In this document: positions 1-9,833 of the stretch, in pieces
Position numbering within the stretch: the stretch's first letter is position 1
Layout: every line of letters begins with the position of its first letter
Notes under the pieces: model-generated
Databases searched by the model: none
Told to the model about the DNA's origin: nothing
The model's input: only the letters and a program-made list of their open reading frames with translations
Translations under genes and position numbers: made by a program
Origin: Simmondsia chinensis
Taxonomy: Eukaryota > Streptophyta > Magnoliopsida > Caryophyllales > Simmondsiaceae
Assembly: GCA_018398585.1 (NCBI GenBank)
Contig: JAGTTD010000011.1
Span: 11,699,846-11,763,845 of the forward strand
Length of the DNA: 64,000 nucleotides
Direction of reading: 5' to 3'

Positions 1-318
1 TGAGTGAAAATGAGATAGGGATTGAAGCCATAAAAGAGACTTCGCTGGAAGGTGAGAAAAGATCTCAAAGGTAACATCCTCTAAATCAACCATCGTTCCG
101 CCGAAGATGATAAAGAAGGTAGTGTAAGAACCGAAGAAAAGGAGAAGAAGACTTGATGAGTTGAATGGGTGTTAACCCCCATATTTATAAAGGAAAACCT
201 CCGTAAACTATGTTGCAAACGAGAATCATTTGCGAACTGGCATGGGACTAACTGAAAACACCCATAACAACATCCGAACAAGTGACACGTGGACACCAAG
301 ACGAGAGCCCATCCCAGG

Positions 319-855
319 CCGAGATGCACCCTCGGAGGCCTCCTTCAGAACTCCACTTTCATCTTAAACGAACGAAGTGCATCTCGCCAAAAGGACACGT
401 CCCGAAATTCGAGTAGAAAAAGAAGGGAAGCACACCCACCATCCGAGATACACCCTCGGAGCCTGACTCTGGAGCTCCGACTACACCCGAGAAGATACAG
501 ACGCATCAGGCTGACGGGGAGCATTCCGGCCCTCGGACAGTCTCGCAACAACACCCCGGCAAAGCACGTACCCCGGTCCCAAAGGGGCATCTCGGTCCGA
601 GATGCCCTCTCCTCAAAGGGTCGATCGAGCAACATCGGCTGGTCGACACCACGACTCAGATCAAAGATAGCCCAAAGCTCAAAACCCAAAGAGTCTAGTG
701 ATGACGCGCCAACGCCAATGTACACTTCGGCTCCTGGAGGGCATCTCGCCCTAAGATGCCTACTTCCTCGGGGACCCGCTAGCAACGATTCCCCGATACC
801 ATAAGCCCGATAGACAACAACCGAAGCCAAGGACATAATCCTCCAAGGCATCTCG
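319..855. repeat. Cluster of CGAGATGC / GCATCTCG inverted motifs
   Basis: Copies or near copies lie at about 319, 379, 443, 585-607, 741, 754 and 847. The one at 585-607 is a perfect palindrome: 11-nt arms (GGGCATCTCGG) around a single T. Spacing is irregular, so this is a motif cluster and not a tandem array. It lies upstream of the TATA box at 924. Confidence 0.75.
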
Positions 856-923
856 TCCCTGGTTCCATACTGGGCGAGATTCACCCTCCCGGCGAAAGCA
901 TAGTTCTTCAGGGAGAAAAACAT

Positions 924-934
924 TATAAATAGGG
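924..934 (+). promoter_or_regulatory. TATA box (LTR-like block)
   Basis: TATAAATAGGG is an excellent plant TATA box. It is followed about 30 bp downstream by CACTACTCCCCC, a plausible start region. Confidence 0.6.
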
Positions 935-1130
935 CTCAAAACCATAAAACAAGAAAGGTTCACTACTCCCCCTTCTCAGTCAGCTGAAAGATCCCCAGTG
1001 CAGTGATGCCCCTCGTTTTTCTTTCTTTTCACTTTTAATCGCATCCCAAAAATCCATGTAATAAAATCATTAATTAATAAAAACATAACAAAACATAAAG
1101 CGTCCGTGTTTAGGCCCTCCATTAAAAGAA

Positions 1131-1700
1131 CTTGCACCAGAACATCATTTTCACCATTTCTCCAAAGGAAGTTGAAGTAATCGGTGAGATATGTGATGTC
1201 ATTGGTCTATTCTAGAACCGACGTTCCCCAGATTTGGAAACATCGAGCCACCTTTGGGTTAGATTTAGGTTTTGGGTTGTAAAGCTGGCTTAAGGTTAGC
1301 TTGTGTAAAGATTATTGAAATAGCTTGTATTTGTAATCAAGACATTATTGTGGAGAGTCTCCTCTATTTTTAGGGAGTAACACTGATGTAGGCATAGTCC
1401 GAACCGCGTTAAATCTGATGTCATTTATCTTTGTGTTTTTTTTTTTTTGTGCTAGTTTTTGGCCATTTTTTGCTTATAAAATTTTTGAACTCCTTTTTGT
1501 AACTCTAAGTGAGATATATATATAGTGTGTGTGTGTGTGCGTGTGTGCGCGTCCTTTTGATCATGTTTTAAACCTTTATAAATTATTGCTTACCTTTTTC
1601 CCCCTCAAGCTTATTCCTACTTCGCGCAACTTTGAGTTTGATGTGCAAGGTGGTCATTGTATGATTGAGTAAGAACTTATGCACAGAAAAAAAATGAGGG
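1131..1700. other. Non-coding copia LTR debris and spacer
   Basis: No coding signal. The stretch around 1290-1440 (TTGTATTTG..., then GATGTAGGCATAGTCCGAACC) resembles the 3' end of a known type of Ty1/copia LTR in sense orientation. No termini or primer site could be placed. A TA/TG microsatellite lies inside. Confidence 0.4.
1514..1552. repeat. TA/TG microsatellite
   Basis: A short (TA)n run passes into interrupted (GT)n with GTGTGCGC interruptions. Confidence 0.9.
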
Positions 1701-1863
1701 CACGTAAATGAAATGAAAAGAAATATAACTTATTTATTCAAAAGTACCAAGTGTATTAACGAATAACGACAATCCACTTAACTATGCGTACCCTGTATTA
1801 TATTTGTAATGAGATATAGGGTGATAACAATACTACAAAACGTATATATATTACATTATACTA

Positions 1864-1875
1864 ATCCCCCCTCCC
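1864..1875 (-). other. Polypurine tract of antisense copia relic
   Basis: On the minus strand this reads GGGAGGGGGGAT. It lies directly after the RNase H relic in transcription order, so it is the expected plus-strand primer. The 3' LTR would lie to its left; I could not fix its outer end. Confidence 0.55.
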
Positions 1876-1914
1876 AATCAAAGAGTTAACATTAGATCTA
1901 AAATCAAGCAATAA

Positions 1915-2586
1915 CGATTAAGGAAGACTCTTAGTGAAGATGTCCACAAACTGTGGGGATAAGGAAATGTGTAGAACATGAACTTGCCCCAATTGAACTG
2001 ATTCTCAAACAAAATGAATACCAAGCTCCACATGCTTGGTACATATATGTTGTACATGCTTAGATGACAAGTACATAGCTACAATATTATCACAAAAACA
2101 AAAGACTAACCTTATGCAGCAAAATATATAATTTAGACAAAAGATTGCGCAACCCACAACATTTCGTAATTGCATTAGCTATAACACAATGCTCGACCTT
2201 TGCACTGCAGTGTGAAACCATGTGTTAGCACTTTTAGGACCAACAAACGACATTACCACCCAAAAAACCCAATATCTAATGGTAAAGCGATGGGAGTCGG
2301 GATACCCTCTGCAATCTACATCAAAATAAGTTATCAATTGATCAAGGCGAGAAGAAGACATCATCAAGCCATAGCTGAGAGTACCTTTTACATAATCAAG
2401 TATGCGCTTAACAACTTTCGAGTGCGATTTGCATGGATCATGTAAAATGAGACATACTTGTTGAATTGCACTATTCTAGGATGTCTTTGGCATACTCGGC
2501 TTGTGAGATAAAAAGCCTGATAGAGGTACAAGTGAGAGAAATACCAAGAAAGTAGTTCAGCTCCCTGAGGTCAGCCATAACAAACT
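1915..2586 (-). pseudogene. Ty1/copia RT end and RNase H relic
   Basis: Read on the minus strand from right to left, the pieces are in normal copia order. Near 2500-2586 is the RT/RNase H connection (ADLRELNYFLGISL, then an SQAEYAKDIL-like stretch). Near 2290-2420 is the RNase H start (YVKGTLSYGL..., then YFDVDCRGYPDSHR). At 1915-2100 is the RNase H end (KHVELGIHFV-stop, VQLGQVHVLHIS, FVDIFTKSLP). These match the standard landmarks YFLGI, YSDADWAG, TKHIEIDIHFVRE and DIFTK. Frames change several times and nonsense codons occur (for example an Arg codon turned into a stop after HFV), so it is dead. The ORF at 2587-2790 next to it was not assigned. Confidence 0.85.
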
Positions 2587-2812
2587 TCTTGTGCAATATA
2601 AAAAATAAAGACAAAAGTAGCACAGTGGAGAATGTTGCCATCCCGATGTTCTATTACAAGATATGCTATGTTTTCTTGTGGTTCCCTTATGGCTTGGAAG
2701 TCCAGGAAATAGCCAACTATTTCCTGCTTTGGCTTCAACATCCTCTTGCCGATTTTCAAGTTGATCATATTAACCTCGATTTCCATTTACTTTGAGACAA
2801 AGTTTGGGATGT

Positions 2813-2952
2813 TGTTCCAAAAGTGATGCACATTGGGTCGCATGATCAACTCCCAGATCTTCTTACAAAGCTTATCTTGATCATAGTTTCAGCTCATTCT
2901 TAGTAAGCTAGGTGTTTGAAATTTGTATACTCCAAATTGAGGAGGCGTATTA
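2813..2952 (+). pseudogene. Ty1/copia RNase H C-terminus relic (sense)
   Basis: The plus strand encodes HIGSHDQLPDLLTK, then a broken SKLGV-stop-NLYTPN and GGVLV. These are the final residues of many plant copia polyproteins (HQLADILTK ... SKLGV ... NLRGGV). It runs straight into an LTR start. It is only the last roughly 45 codons and has stops, so it is a truncated copy. It faces the antisense relic to its left and belongs to a different insertion. Confidence 0.75.
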
Positions 2953-2960
2953 GTAACTAT

Positions 2961-3130
2961 TGTTAGTTTTATAATTAGCTTATTTTGTTAATGACATTTT
3001 TTTTTTAGTTTGTTATCCATGTAACGGATTTAGCGATTATTTTAATTATTGGTTATTTAGCAAATTTCTTGCATAAATAGAGGCTGTCCTTGATTACACT
3101 TTGTACATAGAACTTTTCCAATTAATATAA
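2961..3130 (+). repeat. Copia 3' LTR (start and core)
   Basis: The LTR begins TGTTAGTTTT about 8 bp after the end of the pol relic. It carries CATAAATAGAGG (3072-3083) as TATA box, then a short downstream part. The 3' terminus was not clear; about 170 bp are supported. Confidence 0.6.
3072..3083 (+). promoter_or_regulatory. TATA box of copia LTR
   Basis: CATAAATAGAGG lies in the middle of the LTR, in the usual position. Confidence 0.5.
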
Positions 3131-3139
3131 GAACTAGCC

Positions 3140-4804
3140 CTTAGTGCCATCTAGTAAACATTGATGTGGTTTTAGAAGAGTGTTCAAATCTCGGACTCGC
3201 AAGCGTACAAGTCATAGCTGTGGTGGGTATACAAGTGTCATATTCACATAACATATCTGTAGATAGTTAGACTCAATGATTAATGAGCAGTTAGAATTAT
3301 TGTTTTGGTTGAAAAATGAGTATTCAACTAAAGTAATAGAATTAGACAATGAATTAAAGATGTCAACCAATCAAAGATATATTAGGGTATAAATTCAAGT
3401 TAGCCAGACTTAGATCCTTTCATTGTATTTCATTACAAGACTTTAATGGTTTAGGATACTACAACCTCTAAATTGAGATTAACACTAAATTAGGGCCTAG
3501 GGTGATGAACTAGTCTAAGGGCGTAACCCATCTTATCACTCTAAGTGTAGCATAGATTATCTCAATAGCACTAGCAAATTCCTTTATCACACGTACTTCC
3601 TTGTTATTTTATATAAAAGAAAACCAATCTCAAATATGAAATTCTCCACAAGGGTGCACAAAATAATATAACATAAGTCATTATTGTAAATAAAACATAA
3701 ATTTAGGATCTGATGGTTATAAACAATGAGTCTACTCCTCCATAGGAGTCTTACAATTCACCGATTCAAAAGAGTAAACGAAAAGAAAACTTATGGATTG
3801 ATGACTCCCTTTATCGGTATTAACTTAAGTCTTTCTTGATTCTCGGAACTCCGACCACTTGCACTTCGACCTTCGTGAGAATTTAGATCACTCTTGGCAG
3901 CTTGGCAAAGGAGGAGATTTCAAAATAGAGAAAATAGTAGAAGGAAAGTTCACGTACAATGCTAAATATGCAAAGATTTTACCATAGCACACATGTAATA
4001 ACCTTAAAATATCATAGAAATGGGGTATAAAAGATATAAAACATAGGACACATCATATCCTTAAACCCAAACCTTATTTGTCACAAAGAAAGATTCATTT
4101 CAAACGAACTAAAAGTAGAAAGGATTCAACCAATCATGTGGTTATGAGAATTAACTGTGAACCATGCTTATGAACATATCCGAGGGGAAAAAAAAGTCAA
4201 GAAGGGAAATTCAAATGCAATGCTATTGACACAGTGGTTCAAATTTGAGATTTGATCATTTAAATTTTCCGTACTAGCAAGTGGGTCAGCTTTTTCCTTC
4301 CCTTTTTACTCCAACCATTTCACATCTAAGAAGAAAAGAAGGAATAATAAAAGGAATAAACTACATTAACAAATTACTCCTAATCATTAGAACTCTCAAA
4401 TCTTGTCGTTCTTTCTACCGCATGACATTAATTTTGTTTTTCTTTTTCTATCATTCTTCTTTTCCTCAAAGTAACTAAGGATAGGTGTGTCTCTCTAAGA
4501 CCATGTAACGAGTTTTTCATCGGTGACTCCCAACGTAGTTGGCTTAAGGCATCGAGCACACCCCTCTAACCAAATAACAGGAGTCATAGAAATTCACAAC
4601 CTAAGCCATCACTAGTATATACCTTTATATATCACCCATATTAAGGCATTGGTTCTTACTAGGGTGACTTATAAAATTTGGCTCTTCTTAAGCTTTTATC
4701 GTGGCCCGTGTAGTGAGTTTTTGTTCGGTATCTCTCAATCTAGTTGGCTCAGGGTACTATGTGCCAAAACACCCTTACAGATTAACTTACTCAAGACGCT
4801 AGGT
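3140..4804. other. Unassigned non-coding stretch
   Basis: No gene is visible. The stretch around 3190-3650 (GCAAGCGTACAAGTCATAG, later short TCTCAATAGCA-type phrases) loosely resembles the antisense LTR style of Athila-type elements, but I could not find termini or a primer site. A diverged direct repeat of about 60 bp (4503-4562 and 4709-4765, sharing GAGTTTTT...CGGT...TAGTTGGCT) is the only clear internal structure. Confidence 0.3.
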
Positions 4805-5199
4805 TGTTATGATCGAGAATAATCTCAAATCATAACCTAGGGAAGGATAGAGTTTAGATGAGATAAGAAGTGAAAGGAGATGCGAAAATAGAGAGAGAGA
4901 AAAAAGATCTCATAGAGATATTTTGATTCATCAAAGTTATGAACTTACAATGCAAGACTTCAACTACTTATAGCCATCCTAAGCTAAAGGCGGTTAAGCT
5001 TAGTACATTGCATCAAGACACCAACCTCCAACCGACTTACCTAACAGGCCGTCAACATAGATCGGCCTTGAACACCGTAGATACTTAGCAACTAAACATC
5101 ACTTATTACATGACTTATCAAAAGGTTAATGCTACTTATTACATCATGACTTATTCTAATTGCTATCTTTGAAATGCCCCATCTATTGAAATCATAACA
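4805..5199 (-). repeat. 3' LTR of element B
   Basis: 395 bp, TGTTATG...CATAACA, a perfect short terminal inverted repeat. It abuts the antisense polypurine tract on its right. Confidence 0.85.
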
Positions 5200-5200
5200 A

Positions 5201-5212
5201 TGCTCCCCCTTA
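5201..5212 (-). other. Polypurine tract of element B
   Basis: The minus strand reads AAGGGGGAGCAT directly before the 3' LTR. Confidence 0.75.
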
Positions 5213-5724
5213 AGAGATTCTTGTCCCCAAGAATCGTACTTAAGAGTTGAGACTTTGAAGAAAACTTATTGATGTAGAAGTAGGAGCTGAATGATGAATT
5301 TTCCGTGCTGAAATTTTCAGTTGAAGAGACTTTGTGATGCAATGAGTACATCTGAAGCGTTACCCCTTAGACCTGAATCTGAAATGCAACTGAACTTGTA
5401 TCTTGTTAGAGTATAGCTGTCAAATGCTATACTTCTGAGTATGTCTCTTGTTTCTGCCCATCATGTTGCGTTTAAATGTAATGCACTCATCCGGAGGTTT
5501 GCTCAACCAAACCAAATTAGCCAAACATTAACATCAGCAATCACATAGTTGAGCCTTTTGCTGCAAATAGTCTTGCCACACTTCAAATTGTTGTAACAAT
5601 CGAGCATCAATGCCTGAGATTACAGCAGATGGAACCTAGGAATGTAGCTGTTTCGAATCTACTTGTACTCCTCTTTGACATGGTGGTGAATAACCTTGCT
5701 ACACCTGGTATAACCCATTAACAT

Positions 5725-5988
5725 CTACATACTGGTGAGAGATACTAAGGAGCCAGAGTGTATCAACTGGAACATAAAACTTACAGTTCCCAATCTGAAT
5801 TCCAAGTCCTTAATGGCCTCCTCAACACACCCAGGGATGATGCTGCAGTAAGCCTTGCAAATCCCAGCTCTTTTTCTTCTTTGGAAGAGCCTCTTAACAA
5901 AACTAAGGCACCCGAGGCTCTTATGAATCCAAAAATGAATCACGAGCTTCCAATTGGCAACACAATCCTCCAATCTGGATCTATACAA
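5725..5988 (-). pseudogene. Element B additional ORF, C-terminal fragment
   Basis: An 87-codon minus-strand frame in the 3' third of element B. It is rich in basic and aromatic residues (KRLFQRRKRAGICKAYC) and matches no retroelement protein I know. It follows the 6071-6682 frame in transcription order with a stop and frame change between. It probably belongs to the same original long ORF. Low confidence that it is translated. Confidence 0.4.
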
Positions 5989-6070
5989 TCTGGTGCAGAA
6001 GTCATCCTTGTTCTTAACATTGTAACAAGCTGAGAGCTTCTGAAATTCAACTGGAAGTCTTGCCTGCTGA

Positions 6071-6682
6071 CTATTGATTCACTGCCATTGGAGATACTGC
6101 TGATGTGAAGAATCCACAGTAGAAAACCTGATGTCTTACTGAAGTTAAGTGCACACTGACAACACCCAACCGAGCTCTTCCTGAACTTGCATCAAGGATG
6201 ATAACAAGGTGGATAAACAACTCATAGTGCTCCGGATTTATGCCCAAAAAATTGCCACTGTCAAGCACCCATTCGCATATGATGGTCGTGTACTGGGACA
6301 ATTCGATTGTCCACTCTTCAACTCTATCAATGATGTTTAAACTTCTCTTGCACCTCACAATCATGCTCACAATTTCCAAAACTGAGGGAATGTTGCAGCC
6401 TTCAAGGTTAATGGCATAAAACCTTTCTAATTGTTGCTCAAACCACTTGCAAATTCCTAGCACACCGGCTATTTGCTCATCACTTCCAACCTCAAATTCC
6501 TGCTGCAACCACCAATGTGACTTCACCAAACAATCTAACTCAGGAGGCCTCACATTTGGATGTACCATTGGAGTATGTTCCATGCTCTTAGCTTGAGTAT
6601 CACATAGAATCAGCTTAAGAGCTTGAATTCCTTGCCAATTCAACACCACACACTGTAATTTCAAATTTGAAGGAGAGTTCAA
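6071..6682 (-). pseudogene. Element B additional ORF, RPPE-containing fragment
   Basis: 203 codons without a stop on the minus strand. Near residue 44 is HPNVRPPELDCLVKSHWW, followed by an acidic and Trp-rich segment (GICKWFEQQLERFY). The RPPE...H..W spacing resembles the duplicated RPP module of element A (24031 and 24427). No catalytic motif, zinc knuckle or membrane segment is visible. It lies where pol would be. The family is unknown; a domain specific to these non-autonomous elements is my inference. Upstream frames are interrupted, so the copy is inactive. Confidence 0.55.
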
Positions 6683-6866
6683 TCACAATTTTCATCTTCA
6701 CTTTCTTCCATGAGTGAATGATGGAATGTCCCAACTCCAAAACATTAGGGGGTCTCCAATATCATTCATAACCATATGAACAACATTTCTAATGAATTTA
6801 GCCTAAAAATGCTCATGTTTTTGTGTTCTACCTAATTTGTACACTTCCTTCAAATCAACTTCTTGT

Positions 6867-7258
6867 CTAGGAACAAGGCTTCCCTACTGTTGAACTCTTG
6901 GGATGCATTTTAACAGCTTGGATCACATGTTCCTTCAACCACTTCCTTTGTTTCAAAATCATAATCTTGCAAAGCACCCAGTTGACAGTGAGCTCTAACT
7001 GGCTCGAGTTCAAAACTTCCTCCTCCTGGATCATGAGGGGGTCTGACACAAGAGCTTGTACTTTGATAAGTCACAACTCCACTCGGAAACCCTTGTAATG
7101 CAGCCTGACCTCGCATACTTCTTGTTTGACGTGTGATAGTTGTGTGTCCAGGACAATTGGGTAACACATTTGGTGTTGTATTTGATGATACCACAACACT
7201 GACATCCAGTTTCCCCACTTAATTCAGTGGTTCGATAGTAAAAGCTTCTTGCGTGCAC
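6867..7258 (-). pseudogene. Element B additional ORF, broken middle part
   Basis: Three overlapping minus-strand frames (6867-7049, 6910-7218, 7031-7258) cover this segment, none clearly dominant. This suggests frameshifts in a former coding sequence between the 7277-7840 and 6071-6682 frames. No motif recognised. Confidence 0.3.
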
Positions 7259-7276
7259 TTGGCTTGAGTGTTTCTA

Positions 7277-7840
7277 TCAAAACCTTGTGACAACACTTGA
7301 GTAAGCGGCACAAGAACTCTTCACTGCTATAGGTTCCATCTGATGCCATTCTACTTGCTGATTTTGTGAAAGTGTTACTTCAACTCGAGCAAATGTCTTC
7401 TCCTTCCCACTTGTATCAAAACTTAAAGTGGAATCCACTCTTACTGTGTCCCATTTCAGCTTAGTATCTTCCTTTATACATGAACTCAGAACATGATTTA
7501 AAGGATGAGATGCTTCCTTTGGGACTTGATCAATGTCCCTACCTAACACTTCCACTTGAGGACTTGCTTTACCTTGAGGAAGTTGACTATCAAGCTGTCC
7601 TTGTAGGCCATCTGCTTGCAGATGCAATTTTTGGGAATGCTGATCCAACTTCTGATCCCATTCACCCCATCTCTGCTCCTGTTCCTCCTGTAGAGAGCAA
7701 AAAATTACTGCAAACCTCTCTTGTATATGAATCATTATTAGGTTTAGTGCTGAATTTGTAACTAAATCCGAAGCAGGGACTTCTACACAGCTAACAGTAG
7801 CACCAACACCAGGGTGAACAGCGATTTGTTCGATATCCAA
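7277..7840 (-). pseudogene. Element B additional ORF, Gln-rich central fragment
   Basis: 187 codons on the minus strand. It is rich in Gln, Glu and His (LQEEQEQRWGEWDQKLDQH) with an amphipathic, probably coiled-coil stretch around residues 45-85. It continues, after a short gap with a stop, the conserved domain at 7916-8286. No known retroelement domain. A Gln-rich coiled coil would suit a self-assembly or capsid-like role, but that is only inference. Confidence 0.5.
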
Positions 7841-7915
7841 AGGCGGTGCAGCAGATATTGTGCCTTGGTTGCTAAACTTGTATCCAGTCTTGGCCCTCTT
7901 GACACTTCTTTGGAT

Positions 7916-8286
7916 TCAAGAGCTTGCTCCAAGCCTATCAATGGATATTAATAACACCTTAGGCTGCTTCCTTCCTAACTTCATGCACTCATATAGATTT
8001 CCAAGGACTTCTACATTTGCTTTAAGTTGTAAAAAGTTTGGTGCAACCCCTTGAAAAACTAGGATTGGCTTCTCCAATGCTCTTATCCTCTTGCTAGAGT
8101 AGCACTTCTTACGATTTAAATGAACGATCAAACTGATGTTCTTGTCTTGCTGATTTTGACCTTCACCCGCAGCCTCCTGGTGCTTAAAACCTCAATTCGC
8201 ACCTCGAGATGAGTCACTGCCAAATCTGAATGGATGGCACTCAAATCAGGTTGTAATGATCCAATTCCAGGTTGTGCTGCTTCCAT
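7916..8286 (-). pseudogene. Element B additional ORF, N-terminal conserved domain
   Basis: The ORF most likely starts at the ATG at 8286 (MEAAQPGIGS...). Residues near 33-45 read VRIEVLSTRRLRVK. After a frameshift come LIVHLNRKKCYSS and ALEKPILVFQG, then QPKVLLISIDRL, and a stop at 7916. Element C encodes the same order: IEVLSIRKLRFK, LVIHLNHKKCYSS, ALEKPILVYHG, QPKMVLWPIDHL. Similarity at this level in two independently inserted elements shows a real, once-selected protein domain. I do not recognise it as gag, protease, RT, RNase H, integrase or env. The frameshift near 8155 inactivates this copy. Confidence 0.75.
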
Positions 8287-9299
8287 TTCTATCTTTGCGC
8301 AATGTAACTCAACTGAATGGAATTCAATATACTGAACTGATTGAATTCAAATACATCCAACAACTCAGATGCAATTCGCAGCAAGCCAGACAATTAAATT
8401 AACTCAACTTTAGCTAATAAATTACAATTTGAATCTAACAAAACCGTGAGTCTTGAATCAAACACAATATCAGCTACTGATTGCTTAACCACAACCTACT
8501 CACTTGATTTCTGCTCAACAATCACAGCAGAGTACAAACCTTAACTGCCAAACTTTGCGAATCAAGGGAAACTCGAACCAAATCCTAACAGCAGTGCTTA
8601 CTTGAATAATTCAGACTATAAATCTGAATTAGACTCAAACTTAGCTGCAGTTATGACTTCAACACGCTGCGCACCACAATCCTCAAGAACTAAGTCGAAT
8701 TTCTGCAATTTTTTTCTTAGTTCGTTGTTAATTCCACTTTTGAGCAAGTATCTACTCGGTTTCAGATAGTTCTTATAGAATCAATCAAATTCCTATACAA
8801 TTCTATGCTTATCAGCACAGTTCCTCAAAAGTTCAGTAATACTCAATCAACAATTCACTTCAGTAGCAAAGAAGTGGATTCTAATGAAATGTAACTTAGA
8901 AATTCAGAATCTGTAACCTTCACCTCAACAGTTGAATTGCAAAACCTGAAGTAACCTTAATTCAGCTTTGCCAAGCTGATCTTTCTGGTTTTGATCAAGA
9001 ATAATCTGATCCAACAGTACAAACTCCAATACTTGTTTCACACTGTAACCGCCGGTTATGTTTGATTGTAATCAAAATGAAATTGAATCAACAGAACTTG
9101 ATTCAATGCAACTCAACCTTATTGAAGCAAAGTTCAACAAAGTCTTAATGCAAATCATCAAGCACGTGTAGATGTAGTTGTATGTAGCAGTAACAGCAAG
9201 CTATTACAAACAGAATTCAGAACTGAATTCTTAATCAAATCTCAATGCGATTCAAGGATATTTGATATCAAATTACTTTTAATTTGGAAGCCAAACAAG
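8287..9299 (-). other. Leader region of element B
   Basis: About 1 kb between primer site and first ORF, rich in AATT/TTGAATC words and with stops in all frames. Element C has a leader of similar size and composition in the same position. Confidence 0.6.
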
Positions 9300-9311
9300 G
9301 CTTTGATACCA
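9300..9311 (-). other. Primer-binding site of element B (tRNA-Met type)
   Basis: The minus strand reads TGGTATCAAAGC, one mismatch from the TGGTATCAGAGC complement of plant initiator tRNA-Met. It is 2 bp from the LTR end. Confidence 0.8.
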
Positions 9312-9313
9312 AT

Positions 9314-9355
9314 TGTTATGATCAAGAATAATCTCAAATCACAACCTTGAGAAGG
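9314..9355 (-). repeat. 5' LTR fragment of element B
   Basis: The first 42 bp (plus orientation) match the 3' LTR beginning at 4805. The match stops where element I begins. Confidence 0.75.
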
Positions 9356-9759
9356 TGTTATGATTCCTTTAGTTTTTGGTTGTAATTGGTCTTGAATTGC
9401 ATGTAATGTTTTTGAATTGATTTGGGGTTGTAATTGGAAGTTAGTTGGCAGGCCATTTTGGGCGCCAAAGTCGGTTAAGGGGTCAAGCAAGTCAAATGAA
9501 GAGGCTAAGTAAGTTTTGACGCCAGAAGTAGTTAGTTTTGGTTCGAGCTTGGTTTCTTGGTTCAATGCATTAGATCAAGTATAAATAAGCTCAAATCATG
9601 TATATTCATCATTCAATCAATACAAATCAGATTTTCTTTTGGAAATTCTCTCTCTATTTCTCATCTATTTCTCTATTTCTCATCCCCTTCACTTCTCTTC
9701 TCATCTTAACTCTCTCTCTTCTACAAGGTTAACTTCCAATCTTGAATTGGAAGCTAACA
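9356..9759 (+). repeat. 5' LTR of element I
   Basis: 404 bp, TGTTATG...GCTAACA, followed by a Met primer site 2 bp later. It has a TATA box and a CT-rich downstream part. Confidence 0.85.
9580..9590 (+). promoter_or_regulatory. TATA box of element I LTR
   Basis: TATAAATAAGC lies about 180 bp before the LTR end, in the expected place. Confidence 0.7.
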
Positions 9760-9761
9760 AT

Positions 9762-9773
9762 TGGTATCAGAGC
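9762..9773 (+). other. Primer-binding site of element I (tRNA-Met)
   Basis: TGGTATCAGAGC, a perfect match to the complement of the initiator tRNA-Met 3' end. Confidence 0.9.
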
Positions 9774-9833
9774 TGGTTCAACCAATCAATTGATTGATTG
9801 GAGCTGGCAAAACAAAAGAAAAACAATCAAAAT

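Larger units (their letters stand above)
1..1130 (+). repeat. GC-richer LTR-like block, unassigned family
   Basis: This block is less AT-rich than the rest of the window and is full of inverted CGAGATGC/GCATCTCG motifs. It has a good TATA box near its right end, followed by a CT-rich stretch (about 955-980) and a T-rich/A-rich tail with AATAAAA-like motifs near 1070. That order (motif-rich U3, TATA, CT-rich start region) is what plant LTRs look like. I could not find both termini, a primer-binding site or a partner copy. The long open frames on both strands (289-804 plus, 345-923 minus) are explained by the higher GC content and match nothing I recognise. Confidence 0.4.
4805..9355 (-). mobile_element. 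Element B: antisense non-autonomous LTR retrotransposon
   Basis: 3' LTR 4805-5199, polypurine tract at 5201, interior 5200-9299, primer site 9300-9311, and the first 42 bp of the 5' LTR (9314-9355), where element I is inserted. Both LTRs begin (plus strand) TGTTATGATC. The interior has no gag, RT, RNase H or integrase motif I can recognise; it carries a 1-kb leader and a chain of broken ORFs whose first domain is shared with element C. Its primer site and LTR phrases (CATTGCATCAAGACA) resemble element J, suggesting J-like gypsy elements moved it. The remainder of the 5' LTR was not found on the far side of element I, so a deletion followed. Confidence 0.8.

Noticed and set aside
345..923. 192-codon minus frame and overlapping 171-codon plus frame in the left block
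   Set aside because: The GC-richer, palindrome-rich DNA opens frames on both strands; no recognisable motif on either.
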